DNA of 64,000 nucleotides, taken from contig NZ_JAAATY010000012.1 of the NCBI RefSeq assembly GCF_013280595.1, forward strand, positions 1 through 64,000, written 5' to 3'. Within the stretch, counting starts at the first letter, position 1; each line of letters begins with the position of its first letter. The position numbers were made by a program, and so were the translations under genes. Source of the stretch: Kibdelosporangium persicum. GTDB lineage: Bacteria; Actinomycetota; Actinomycetes; Mycobacteriales; Pseudonocardiaceae. Below, piece after piece: positions 10,797 to 19,059 of this stretch. The notes below the pieces were generated by a model. The model worked only from the letters and a program-made list of their open reading frames with translations. It was not told the DNA's origin and did no database searches.

Positions 10797-11435
10797 ATGT
10801 CGACGGAAACTCCCCGCGCCAGACCGAGATGGCTCGCACCTGCCGGGCTGATCGCGCTGAGCGCGGTGCCGGTGATCGCCGGCGCGGCCCGGCTGACCGA
10901 ACTGGGCGGCGGTGGACCGGTCACCGCGCGGAACGCCCGGTTCTTCGCGGCTCCGTTGCCGTTGGTGCTGCACATCGTCGGCGCCAGCGCGTTCTGTGTG
11001 CTGGGCGCCTTGCAGTTCGCGCCGCGGCTGCGGGGCCGCGGCTGGCACCGTGCCGCCGGTCGCTGGCTTGTCCCTTGTGGACTGGTCGCCGCTCTTTCGG
11101 GACTGTGGATGACGTTGTCCTACCAGATCCCGGACAGCGTCGTGCTCGCCGCCGCCCGGCTCGTGTTCGGCTCGGCCATGGCGGTGTGCTTGGTCCTCGG
11201 AGTCGTCGCCATCCGGCGGCGGGACGTCATCCGGCACAGGGCGTGGATGACCCGGGGGTACGCCATCGGGCTGGGCGCGGGCACCCAGGTGCTGACTCTG
11301 CTGCCGTTGAGCGTCGTCACCGAGACACCCGACGAGCTCAGCAGGGCGTTGCTGGCCACCGCCGGCTGGGTGATCAACCTGGCCGTCGCCGAATGGATCA
11401 TCCGTAAACCGTTACGTGTCAAGGAGACTCGATGA
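10797..11435 (+). CDS. DUF2306-type membrane protein
   Basis: 212 aa with about six hydrophobic helices and the DUF2306 pattern: PLPLVLHIVGASAFCVLGALQF, RGRGWHRAAGRWL and RRRDVIRHRAWMTRGYAIGLGAG. These proteins resemble b-type cytochrome-like bundles with conserved His residues on helices; the function is unknown. The stop overlaps the next gene's ATG, so it is co-translated with the MDR reductase. Confidence 0.8.
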   Translation: MSTETPRARPRWLAPAGLIALSAVPVIAGAARLTELGGGGPVTARNARFFAAPLPLVLHIVGASAFCVLGALQFAPRLRGRGWHRAAGRWLVPCGLVAALSGLWMTLSYQIPDSVVLAAARLVFGSAMAVCLVLGVVAIRRRDVIRHRAWMTRGYAIGLGAGTQVLTLLPLSVVTETPDELSRALLATAGWVINLAVAEWIIRKPLRVKETR

Positions 11436-12418
11436 AAGCGATCGTTCAGGACCGGTACGGCTCACCCGACGTCCTGAAGCTCATGGACGTGCCGAAACCC
11501 ACGGCCGCGGACAACGAGGTGTTGGTGCGGGTGCATGCGGCGGCGGTCAACGCGTACGACTGGCACGTCATGCGAGGCGATCCGTACCTGATGCGCGTGA
11601 TGTCACCCGCTTGGTTCGGCCTGACCGGTCCGAAGAGGAGGATCAGAGGCCGGGACTTCGCCGGCCGTGTCGAGGCCGTGGGCAAGGCGGTGACCCAGTG
11701 GCGGCCCGGGGACGAGGTGTACGGGGATCTCGGTGACGCCAACGGGGCCTTCGCCGAACACGTCAGCGTCCCCGCCGGCCTCGTGGACCTGAAACCGGCG
11801 AACCTGACGTTCGAACAAGCGGCGGCGGTACCGCTGGCGGGCGGCACGGCCTTGGCGGGACTGCGAGAAGTCCAAGCCGGGCACCACGTTCTGATCAACG
11901 GCGCCTCAGGTGGAGTGGGGACGTTCGCCGTGCAGATCGCGAAGTCGCTCGGCGCGGACGTGACCGCCGTGTGCGGCAAGAGGAACATCGACCTCGTCGA
12001 GTCGCTCGGCGCTGACCACGTCATCGACTACACCCAGGAAGACGTCACCAGTGCCGGCCGGCACTACGACGTCGTTTTCGACCTCGTGGGCAATCATTCG
12101 CTGGCCCGGTTGCGCGGCATGCTGGAGCCCACCGGAACGCTTGTGCTCTCCGGCGGAGGCGTGTCCCGGGGCGGCAGCATGTTCGGCCCGATGGGCCTGA
12201 TCATCAGAGGCAAGATCATGTCCCGCTTCGTGCGCCACCGGATGGTGGTGCTGACCGTGACGCCCGGCAAAGAGCCGCTGACCGCGCTGCGGCGGCTCAT
12301 CGAGGCCGGGGAGGTCACCCCGGCCATCGACCGGACCTACCCGTTGCACAGGACGCCGGACGCGATCCGTTACCTCGAGGAGGAACACGCCAGGGCGAAG
12401 GTCGTCATCACCGTCTGA
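11432..12418 (+). CDS. NAD(P)-dependent MDR alcohol dehydrogenase/reductase
   Basis: 328 aa of the zinc-independent MDR superfamily (reticulon-4-interacting-protein/YhdH-like group). GroES-like N-terminus: VNAYDWHVMRGDPYL. Cofactor site: VLINGASGGVGTFAVQIAKSLGA. The C-terminal TYPLHRTPDAIRYLEEEHARAKVVI is typical. Coupled to the DUF2306 gene by ATGA overlap, which suggests a membrane-associated redox pair. Confidence 0.88.
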   Translation: MKAIVQDRYGSPDVLKLMDVPKPTAADNEVLVRVHAAAVNAYDWHVMRGDPYLMRVMSPAWFGLTGPKRRIRGRDFAGRVEAVGKAVTQWRPGDEVYGDLGDANGAFAEHVSVPAGLVDLKPANLTFEQAAAVPLAGGTALAGLREVQAGHHVLINGASGGVGTFAVQIAKSLGADVTAVCGKRNIDLVESLGADHVIDYTQEDVTSAGRHYDVVFDLVGNHSLARLRGMLEPTGTLVLSGGGVSRGGSMFGPMGLIIRGKIMSRFVRHRMVVLTVTPGKEPLTALRRLIEAGEVTPAIDRTYPLHRTPDAIRYLEEEHARAKVVITV

Positions 12419-12550
12419 CAGATCGACGAGTGTGGCGCACGTCATGTCTTGCTGAATCGCCTGCGGCGACGGGTTTTCCTCCGGCGGTTGGTCTTCATTG
12501 GTGACTAAGACATTCCACTTGAGACGAAACCGCGAACAAGGAAGCTGTAC

Positions 12551-12813
12551 ATGAGCACACCACAGGTGGAGCTGAGCTCCGCCAAGGCGAACCTGGCACT
12601 GGCCACGCTGTTCCTGGGCATGTTCGTCCTGGGCAGCGCCGAACTGCTCGTGGTCGGCGTGCTGAACCTGATCGCCGCCGACCTGAACGTGTCCATTCCG
12701 GCGGCAGGCACGCTGGTGACCGCCTACGCGCTGGCGCCTGGGCGACCAGTTTCCTCAAGCCGCCGGTCGTCGACGAGACCGAGCAACCGCTGGAAGCGGG
12801 CGCCGGAGGGTGA
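12551..12813 (+). pseudogene. MFS exporter with central deletion (N-terminus joined to extreme C-terminus)
   Basis: The frame begins as a normal AraJ/CmlR-type MFS exporter (FLGMFVLGSAELLVVGVLN, then GTLVTAYALA), with AAGGAAG before the ATG. Close to 12737 the sequence jumps to the last 24 residues of such a transporter in another frame: WATSFLKPPVVDETEQP, stop at 12811-12813. That tail matches the intact C-terminus WATSYLKPPVIEQAPEP of the MFS fragment near 48.5 kb. About 300 residues have been lost, and the junction lies in a short GGCGCCTGG-like stretch. Non-functional as a transporter. Confidence 0.8.
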
Positions 12814-12925
12814 GGACGGACCCGAACGGCGGACAACCCAAGGGCGGTCAACCATTCCGTTCATGTCAGTGATCCACTACTCTGGGTGAGATCTGGGGGC
12901 CGCGACGCGAAGGAGTAGTTTGTCG

Positions 12926-13354
12926 ATGGCCACCGTCACCCGTGTACTGCCTTGGACGATCACGGCGGCCGGTGACGTGCTCACCTTCACCTACGCCGCT
13001 GACGGCAGGCGGCACTCGTTTCCCCGGGTCTGGAACGGCCGGGGCCTGGGCGTCACCGAGGCCGACCTGCCCGCGTTCACCCGGGCGCTGGCCCAGGTTC
13101 CGGGCTCCGAGAACGTGATTCCGTCCCAGGACGACCGCACCGGGGAAACCCGGCCGTCCTGGTCACAGCCGCGCTACGACCAGGACGAATCGTTCGTGTA
13201 CATCACCGGTCCCTGCCACTTGCCCCGCCCTTTGCCTGGTTACGCGCCGACGTCGACGTTCACCATCGACATCCGCCACATAGCGGCGCTACGAGCCAGA
13301 CTGACGGCATTCCTCCGTACGCGCGAGAAGACACTCAGCCCACGACGGCGGTGA
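12926..13354 (+). CDS. hypothetical protein
   Basis: 142 aa, soluble, not recognised. It contains a beta-rich N-terminus (TITAAGDVLTFTYAADG) and a charged C-terminal helix (IAALRARLTAFLRTREK). Codon use is normal for the neighbourhood. The AGGAG at 12911-12915 would serve either the ATG at 12926 (10 nt) or a TTG at 12920 (4 nt). It converges on the following minus-strand gene with only 4 bp between them. Confidence 0.6.
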   Translation: MATVTRVLPWTITAAGDVLTFTYAADGRRHSFPRVWNGRGLGVTEADLPAFTRALAQVPGSENVIPSQDDRTGETRPSWSQPRYDQDESFVYITGPCHLPRPLPGYAPTSTFTIDIRHIAALRARLTAFLRTREKTLSPRRR

Positions 13355-13358
13355 CGGC

Positions 13359-13601
13359 TCAGCGTTGGCACAGGTCCCGGTGCGCGGCCCGGGCGGCGAG
13401 GATCGGCAGGAAACTCTGAAACTTGGCCTTGTCGGACAGCCTGCGGTACGCGGCGGCGACGGCCTGGCGGATGGACTGGTAGTCCACCTGGTTCGCGCAG
13501 CGCCGGGAGACCTCCTCGGCGGCCTGGTCGAGTTGCGCCTCGACCTTGGCGTGCAGGTCGTGCGGATCGCGGACGAGGTGCCCGTCGAGCATCGCGACCA
13601 C
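13359..13601 (-). CDS. three-helix-bundle dimerization-domain small protein
   Basis: 80 aa. The segment DYQSIRQAVAAAYRRLSDKAKFQSFLPILAARAAHRDL follows the pattern of actinobacterial three-helix-bundle dimerization proteins (helix, Phe-X-Pro-[IL]-L, Arg-Ala-rich helix). The divergently encoded HD-domain protein carries the same module at its N-terminus (RARLGGAPVQDFVPLLVERAVR). A GAGGAG 5-6 nt before the GTG supports the start. The molecular role of this family is not known. Confidence 0.65.
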   Translation of the reverse strand: MVAMLDGHLVRDPHDLHAKVEAQLDQAAEEVSRRCANQVDYQSIRQAVAAAYRRLSDKAKFQSFLPILAARAAHRDLCQR

Positions 13602-13737
13602 AGCTACTCCTCTCAGTCGGCCTACCGAAGTGGTTGCCCGGCGATCCAGCGGGTAAACGACTCACCACCGGGCAGACCTGAACAGCGGCGCCGCGAAGGC
13701 TTACGGTGATGCGGTGAGTGTCGTGGAAGGTGGTGAC

Positions 13738-14532
13738 GTGCTGACGACCATGTCGGCGGCAGTGCGGCGGCGTCACGTGGACGAACAGATCCGGCGCCTG
13801 GAATCCCGCCTGGTACGGGAGCACGACAAAGTGCCGCCAAGCCTGGTGCACGAGTGGATCGAGCGGGCACGGGCCCGGCTGGGCGGCGCGCCGGTGCAGG
13901 ACTTCGTGCCGCTGCTCGTGGAACGTGCGGTGCGGACTTCCGCGCGTGAGTTCCCTGTCGATTCGTCCGGGTTGTCGGGAACGTACCTGTCCAACTGGGC
14001 CCGGAACACCGCGAGGCGATTACTCGCCAAGGAGCTGCCCCGCCGATGGGCGCACACGGAAGGTGTGGCCCGCCGGGCGGAGCAGGTGGCGCATCTGCTG
14101 CCGCCCGGGGAACAGGACCTTCTGGTCGCCGCGGCGTGGTTGCACGACATCGGTTACGCCGCCGAACTGGTCGACACCGGATGGCACTCGCTCGACGGCG
14201 CGCGGTACCTGCGTCGAGCCGGCGTCTCCCCGCGCGTGTGCGGCCTGGTGGCACACCACTCGGGCGCGGCCGCCGTGGCCCACCTGCTCGGTCTGGCTGA
14301 CGGGCTCGCGGAGTTCGACGACGACCGTGGACGCCTCAGGGACGCGCTGTGGTACTGCGACATGACCACGGGCCCCGACGGGCATCCGACGACCCTGGAC
14401 AACCGGCTGGCGGAGATCCGGCGGCGGCGGGGACCCGAGGACCCGGTGGTCCGCGCTCTCGACATCAACGTCGACGAGCGCCGGGCGGCCGTCCGGCGCG
14501 TCCACCGGCTGTTGCGCCGGGCAGCGGCATGA
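13738..14532 (+). CDS. HD-domain phosphohydrolase with N-terminal three-helix module
   Basis: 264 aa. Residues ~10-65 form the same three-helix module as the adjacent small protein. A metal-dependent HD domain follows: RRWAHTEGVARRA, then AAWLHDIGYAAEL (HD pair), HSLDGARYLRRAG and VAHHSGA. HD domains hydrolyse phosphomonoesters or cyclic nucleotides, and the substrate here is unknown. GTG 13738 is chosen because GGAAGG lies 7 nt upstream; GTG 13714 and ATG 13750 are alternatives. Confidence 0.78.
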   Translation: MLTTMSAAVRRRHVDEQIRRLESRLVREHDKVPPSLVHEWIERARARLGGAPVQDFVPLLVERAVRTSAREFPVDSSGLSGTYLSNWARNTARRLLAKELPRRWAHTEGVARRAEQVAHLLPPGEQDLLVAAAWLHDIGYAAELVDTGWHSLDGARYLRRAGVSPRVCGLVAHHSGAAAVAHLLGLADGLAEFDDDRGRLRDALWYCDMTTGPDGHPTTLDNRLAEIRRRRGPEDPVVRALDINVDERRAAVRRVHRLLRRAAA

Positions 14533-14537
14533 CGCGC

Positions 14538-14700
14538 GGTCCAGCGGCGGCGTAGACCAGGGCGACGAGGGCCGGGACTTCGATCACGGTCCCGTAGGGC
14601 CGACGCGCGGCAGCAACCTGCCTTCGTACCACGCACGGCCACGGCTTCTCACCGAACCGGCGGGTCAGGTAGCCCGCGGCGAGCGGGATGCCGGGAAGAC
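14538..14700 (-). pseudogene. remnant of an ACR3 arsenite efflux transporter
   Basis: No open frame is annotatable, but the minus strand still encodes recognisable ACR3 pieces in order: GIPLAAGYLTRRFGEK (14692-14645), WYEGRLLPRVGP in a shifted frame (14631-14596), and VIEVPALVALVYAAAG (14587-14540), the usual C-terminal helix. One frameshift and one internal deletion separate them. The N-terminal two-thirds is missing. This fills the gap between the HD-domain gene and the sigma-factor gene. Confidence 0.7.
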
Positions 14701-14718
14701 CAGCGTGCCGGCCCGGTG

Positions 14719-16563
14719 CTACTTCTTCGGCGTGATGGTGACAGGAACCTCCGTCCGCAGCGGGACCGCGGAGTCCGTGGTGGCGGTGATGGTGCCGCTC
14801 ACCGCCTTGGGCCCCGCGAGCAGACGGAAGACGAACGTCACCGAGTCGCCTGGCGCCACTTGCTGGTCCGCCGCACAGACCACCGTGTCCTTGCCCGCCG
14901 GGCAGGAGACGGTCTGCTGCGCGGCGCCGTCCATCTGCAGCAAGGGCTTGCCGAGCAGGTTGTTGCCCGGTCCGACCACCTTGACGTCGTCGGGCAGGGA
15001 CAACGTCAACGTCGGGGGCGGCGCGGGGGCCGTACCGGAGTTGCGGATGGTGATCGGCAGCGTGGTGGGCGGTCCTCCGGTGGACGTGGTGAAACCGCTG
15101 GGGACGGTCAGCGTCAGGGCGGGCGTGGCCGTGCCCGCGCCTGGCGTGTTCCTCGGCGAGGCGGCGCTCGGCTGGCCCGCCGCAGGTGCCGCCGTGACCG
15201 GCGGTGGCGGTGGGGTGGCCTTCGGCGTGAGGGTGGCCGAGACGGCAGGCCCAGTCGCCGCGGCCGTCGTGGGGCCGCTGGTACTCGACACAGGCGGCGG
15301 TTCAGCGACCGTGGTGGGGCCGATCGACTGGTTCGGCGCGTCCGCTCCCGACGTGATGGCGATGACGAGCACCGCCGTCGAAGTCGCCGCACCAAGCCAA
15401 GGCAGCACCGAGGTGGAACTGCTCGCGGCGAGTGACACCGCCGCGGCCGCCTTGCCCGTCCCGGCGGCCAGGTAACCGGCGGTACCGACGCCGAGGACCA
15501 GAGGCGCCACGACGCCGCGCAGCGCTCCGTTGACGTCGGCCAACTCCGCCGCCAGTGCCCGGCACTCGACACAGCCGTCCAGGTGCGCCTCCACCTGCGC
15601 GGTTTCCCGCCTGGACAGGCCACTGCGGGTCCACGAGCCCAGCTTGGCGGCGGCAGCGCGGCAGCGCTCGGGCGGATTGTGCGTCACGTGCGCCTGGAGG
15701 TACGCCTTCCGCAAGCCCTCACGGGCCCGGTAGGCCGTCGCGGAGACGCTGTTGGGGGTCAGGCCGAGCAGTGGCGCGATCTCAGCGGGTGCCTGGCCCT
15801 CGATCTCGGTGTGCCACAACACCGTCTGCCAACGCTCAGGCAGGCTCGCGAACGCCCGGACTACCAGCGACCGGTCCAGCTGGGTCACGGCCGTGTCGTG
15901 GAACGGCAGGCTGGTAACACGTTCTACGCCCGTCACGGCCTCCACGTCGTCGGCCAGCTCAACCTTCCGATCCCGCCGTGTCTTGTCGTAGGCCGTGTGG
16001 CGCAAGGCGGTCAGCAGATACGGACGGAAGGCCGAGTCGGGACCGCCGCCCGCCAGCAACGACGCGAGGACTTTGGCGAAGGCGTCCGACACCAAGTCCT
16101 CGGCCTCGACCGGTGACCGGGCCACCTGGCGCGCAAGGTTCTGAGCGGCATGCACGTGACGCGTATACAGCTGTGCGTAAGCCTGGATCGTTCCGCCGCG
16201 CACGGCCTCGATCAGCTCCGCGTCCGAGGGCTGGCGCGGAGCCTCCTTCGCAGTGTCACCCCATCGAGTGACGTCCGGTTCCCGGTCAGCAGGCCGGACG
16301 CTCGCGGTGGGCCGGGCACGTGGTGGACGCGACGCCGGGCGGTCAGCCGGCCTGCGCGGTGCCGCGTCTTCAGTGCCGGCAGGCAGACTCCCCGTGTCCA
16401 GGCCGAGAGCGCGATCGAGGTCGGCCCGCATGACGGCCGCGTCGCTGGACCGCCACCGCTCCATCTCGCGTTCATCGGGGTGCCCGATCAACGGTCGTCC
16501 CCCTTCCGATGCTGTGAGTGATGAAGGGGACCTTATCGGTAACCGCGATTGCACCACGGCCAT
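14719..16563 (-). CDS. ECF sigma factor fused to zinc-finger anti-sigma, TM and extracellular domain
   Basis: 614 aa in one chain. Residues 1-110 are a disordered Pro/Arg-rich leader. Sigma region 2 lies at ~115-200 (VEAEDLVSDAFAKVL) and region 4 at ~230-290 (LPERWQTVLWHTEIEG; LGLTPNSVSATAYRAREGL). A zinc anti-sigma motif follows with C301 and H327-C331-C334. One transmembrane helix lies near 385-405. Then come a Thr/Pro-rich linker and an extracellular beta domain (~490-614, DUF11-like). It resembles ECF groups with membrane-tethered C-terminal extensions (ECF53-like), where release probably needs proteolysis. The start ATG abuts palindrome copy 2, whose arm supplies the purine-rich leader. 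Confidence 0.88.
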   Translation of the reverse strand: MAVVQSRLPIRSPSSLTASEGGRPLIGHPDEREMERWRSSDAAVMRADLDRALGLDTGSLPAGTEDAAPRRPADRPASRPPRARPTASVRPADREPDVTRWGDTAKEAPRQPSDAELIEAVRGGTIQAYAQLYTRHVHAAQNLARQVARSPVEAEDLVSDAFAKVLASLLAGGGPDSAFRPYLLTALRHTAYDKTRRDRKVELADDVEAVTGVERVTSLPFHDTAVTQLDRSLVVRAFASLPERWQTVLWHTEIEGQAPAEIAPLLGLTPNSVSATAYRAREGLRKAYLQAHVTHNPPERCRAAAAKLGSWTRSGLSRRETAQVEAHLDGCVECRALAAELADVNGALRGVVAPLVLGVGTAGYLAAGTGKAAAAVSLAASSSTSVLPWLGAATSTAVLVIAITSGADAPNQSIGPTTVAEPPPVSSTSGPTTAAATGPAVSATLTPKATPPPPPVTAAPAAGQPSAASPRNTPGAGTATPALTLTVPSGFTTSTGGPPTTLPITIRNSGTAPAPPPTLTLSLPDDVKVVGPGNNLLGKPLLQMDGAAQQTVSCPAGKDTVVCAADQQVAPGDSVTFVFRLLAGPKAVSGTITATTDSAVPLRTEVPVTITPKK

Positions 16564-16576
16564 GGCCACGCCCCCC

Positions 16577-16620
16577 TCGTGAGTGTTTGTCGGCGTTAGA
16601 ACCCTGATAAACACTCACGA
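16577..16620. repeat. dispersed palindromic element, copy 2
   Basis: CTCGTGAGTGTTTGTCGG pairs with CTGATAAACACTCACGA. The left arm carries two changes relative to the other copies, both still able to form G-U pairs in a + strand transcript. It lies 12 bp after the P450 stop and 13 bp before the ATG of the next minus-strand gene. Confidence 0.88.
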
Positions 16621-16632
16621 CGGATCATGCGG

Positions 16633-17952
16633 TCAGCGCAGGAGGGCGGGCAGGTGCTCGTATCCGCGCAGCACGCGGGTGCCGCGCCGGGTGGCACCGG
16701 GGCGCAGGCGCAGGTCCGGGAAGCGGTCGAACAGGACGCGGAGGCCGACCTCGCCTTCCATCCGCGCCAGCGAGGCGCCGAGGCAGTAGTGGCGGCCGGC
16801 GGAGAACGACACGTGTTCCCGGGCGTTCTCGCGGGTGACGTCGAAGGTCGCCGGGTCGCTGAAGAGGGCCGGATCACGGTTCGCGCCCGCCAGCACGGTG
16901 AGCGCGATGGCGCCTTCCGGGACGCGTACGCCCGCGATCTCGGTGTCCCGCAGGCAAGTCCGTCCGGTCAGCAACACCGGGGGATCGACGCGGAGTGTCT
17001 CCTCGACGGCGTTCGGCCATAAGCCGGGGTCGTCGCGGAGCGCTCCGAGCTGGGCGGGATTCCGGCAGAGCAGGGCGATCCCGTTGCCGAGCAGGTTGAC
17101 GGTCGTCTCGAAGCCCGCGGCGAGCACGAGCCCGGCGGTGGCCCTGAGCTCCGCGTCGGTCAGGCTGACGCCGTCCTCGCGTGCGGCGATGATCCGGCTC
17201 ATCAGGTTGTCGCCGGGGTGTGACCGCAGGTGGTCGAGGTGATCGGCGAGCCAGGAGTCGAACGCCGCCAGCGCCGCCTCCACGTTGCGGAACTCCCGCC
17301 ACGACAAGCCCATGTCGAGGCTGGGCGCGGCCGCCCCGCCGAGTTCCAGCACCCGTTGCCGTTGCTCCTCGGGGACGCCGAGGATCTCGGCGATCACGGT
17401 CACGGGCAGCAGGCTGCAGTACGTCTTGACGAGGTCGACAGGCCGCGACGGATCGAGAGTGTCGAGAAGGTCGTTGGCGATCTGCTCGGTGCGCTCACGC
17501 AGGTTCTCCACCGCGCGGACGGTGAAAACCCGGGTGACGAGCTTGCGATAACGGGTGTGCTCCGGCGGTTCGGTCGCCAGCAGGGACGGCGGCGCCACCG
17601 GATGCAGCACGTCGGGCGCCGACCACCGGCTCAGCCGGGGCAGCAGCCCGTCGCCGCTCGGCCCTACCCCGGACCGGAAGTCGTTGCTCGTCAGCACTTC
17701 CTTCACCGTCGAGTGGGTGGCGGTGACGAAGGCGAACCTCGTCCTGACCAAGGGACCCAGGTCACGGATCTCGGTGAACAGGCCGTCCAGCGCGGCGGTC
17801 GGCGCCTTCTCGGCCTCGTCGACCAGACGGGCCTGCAGGTCCCCGCGTCGAGCGGCCACCCGGAGCGCGGCGCGGGGCACGGCGTGGGCCAGCCCCCATC
17901 GCACCACTGGCTTCACCAACCTGATGGAGCGCGCCTTCAAGGTCGTCACCAC
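16633..17952 (-). CDS. cytochrome P450
   Basis: About 439 aa bacterial class I P450. I-helix AGFETT (oxygen activation), K-helix EETLR (ExxR), and heme-binding loop FSAGRHYCLG with the cysteine ligand. The N-terminus lacks a membrane anchor, so it is soluble and needs ferredoxin partners; none is encoded nearby. It is divergent from the radical SAM gene with a ~70-bp gap. The start is uncertain: GTG 17952 or 17949 gives a normal N-terminus, and ATG 17979 is also in frame. Confidence 0.93.
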   Translation of the reverse strand: MVTTLKARSIRLVKPVVRWGLAHAVPRAALRVAARRGDLQARLVDEAEKAPTAALDGLFTEIRDLGPLVRTRFAFVTATHSTVKEVLTSNDFRSGVGPSGDGLLPRLSRWSAPDVLHPVAPPSLLATEPPEHTRYRKLVTRVFTVRAVENLRERTEQIANDLLDTLDPSRPVDLVKTYCSLLPVTVIAEILGVPEEQRQRVLELGGAAAPSLDMGLSWREFRNVEAALAAFDSWLADHLDHLRSHPGDNLMSRIIAAREDGVSLTDAELRATAGLVLAAGFETTVNLLGNGIALLCRNPAQLGALRDDPGLWPNAVEETLRVDPPVLLTGRTCLRDTEIAGVRVPEGAIALTVLAGANRDPALFSDPATFDVTRENAREHVSFSAGRHYCLGASLARMEGEVGLRVLFDRFPDLRLRPGATRRGTRVLRGYEHLPALLR

Positions 17953-18021
17953 GCGACAATACCCACCATGCCTCGTCAATCCGTGTGGTGTAACCGCGCC
18001 TGAAGCGGGAACGCCGTGGGG

Positions 18022-19059
18022 ATGAGCACTTCGGGCAAGTTTTCACTGGTTCCGGACCTGCCGAAGGAACTGCAGGTCGAGGTGACCGGCGCATGCAATC
18101 TCCGGTGCCGGATGTGCTTGGTGCGCTACGCCCCGCCAGTGGGGCGCTCGGAAGGCGCGTTGTCGTATCCGGCGTTCCGCGACCTGGTCGACACGCTTCC
18201 CGAGCTGACCAAGCTGACGCTGCAGGGGCTGGGTGAGCCGTTGCTGGCGCCGCACCTGCTGGACATGATCCGTTACGCCACCGAACGTCGTGTCCAGGTC
18301 GGCTTCAACAGCAACGGTGTGCTGTTGAACCGCCAATGGGCCCGGGATCTGGTGGCGGCGGGCACCAGTTGGGTGCATATCTCCCTGGACGGCGCCACGG
18401 CGTCCACCTACGAGGATGTCCGGCATTCCACCACGTTCAAGCCCCGGCCCGGACAGTTCGACCAGGTGGTGGCGAACCTGCGCACGCTCGTGGCCGAGCG
18501 GGCCGCGGCAGGCGCGACCAAGCCGGTCATCAAGCTGGTGTTCGTGGCCATGCGGCGCAATGTCGCCGAACTGCCCGCCCTGGTCGACCTGGCCGCGGAT
18601 GTCGGTGTGGACGAACTGTGGGTGCAGAACCTGAGCCACACCTTCAGCGACACCGACCCGGCCGGACACTATTCCGCGATCCGGGCGTACACCGCCGAGG
18701 AAAGCCTTGTGGCGGCTGAAGACCAGGAGACCTCACGGCGTGCCTTCGCCGCGGCGGCCGCGAAGGCGGCCAGGCGTGGCCTGGATCTCCGGCTACCGGA
18801 GTTGACGGAGCAACAGGTACGGGACGATGCCGTCGGATGCACGTGGCCGTGGGAGTCCGCTTACGTGACCCACCGAGGCGAGGTGCAACCGTGCTGCATG
18901 GTGATGGGCAGCGATCGGGCCACTCTCGGCCGGCTCGACGAACAGCCGTTCACCGAGATCTGGAAAGGCGAGCGCTACCAACGTTTTCGGGCGGGACTGC
19001 GCAGCCAGGACCCGCCTGAGGTCTGCCGAGGTTGTTCCCTGTACCGCAGCATTTTCTAG
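18022..19059 (+). CDS. radical SAM protein with SPASM-type C-terminus
   Basis: 345 aa. The [4Fe-4S]-SAM motif CNLRCRMC (C25, C29, C32) begins a standard TIM-barrel, with GLGEPLLAP as the SAM-contacting GGE-like motif. The C-terminus has SPASM/twitch cysteines: DAVGCTWPW, EVQPCCMVMG and PPEVCRGCSLY, for one or two auxiliary clusters. Such proteins modify peptides (RiPP maturases), sugars or small metabolites. I found no precursor-peptide gene beside it. It converges with the GT2 gene, with a 4-bp overlap of stop codons (CTAG). Confidence 0.9.
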   Translation: MSTSGKFSLVPDLPKELQVEVTGACNLRCRMCLVRYAPPVGRSEGALSYPAFRDLVDTLPELTKLTLQGLGEPLLAPHLLDMIRYATERRVQVGFNSNGVLLNRQWARDLVAAGTSWVHISLDGATASTYEDVRHSTTFKPRPGQFDQVVANLRTLVAERAAAGATKPVIKLVFVAMRRNVAELPALVDLAADVGVDELWVQNLSHTFSDTDPAGHYSAIRAYTAEESLVAAEDQETSRRAFAAAAAKAARRGLDLRLPELTEQQVRDDAVGCTWPWESAYVTHRGEVQPCCMVMGSDRATLGRLDEQPFTEIWKGERYQRFRAGLRSQDPPEVCRGCSLYRSIF

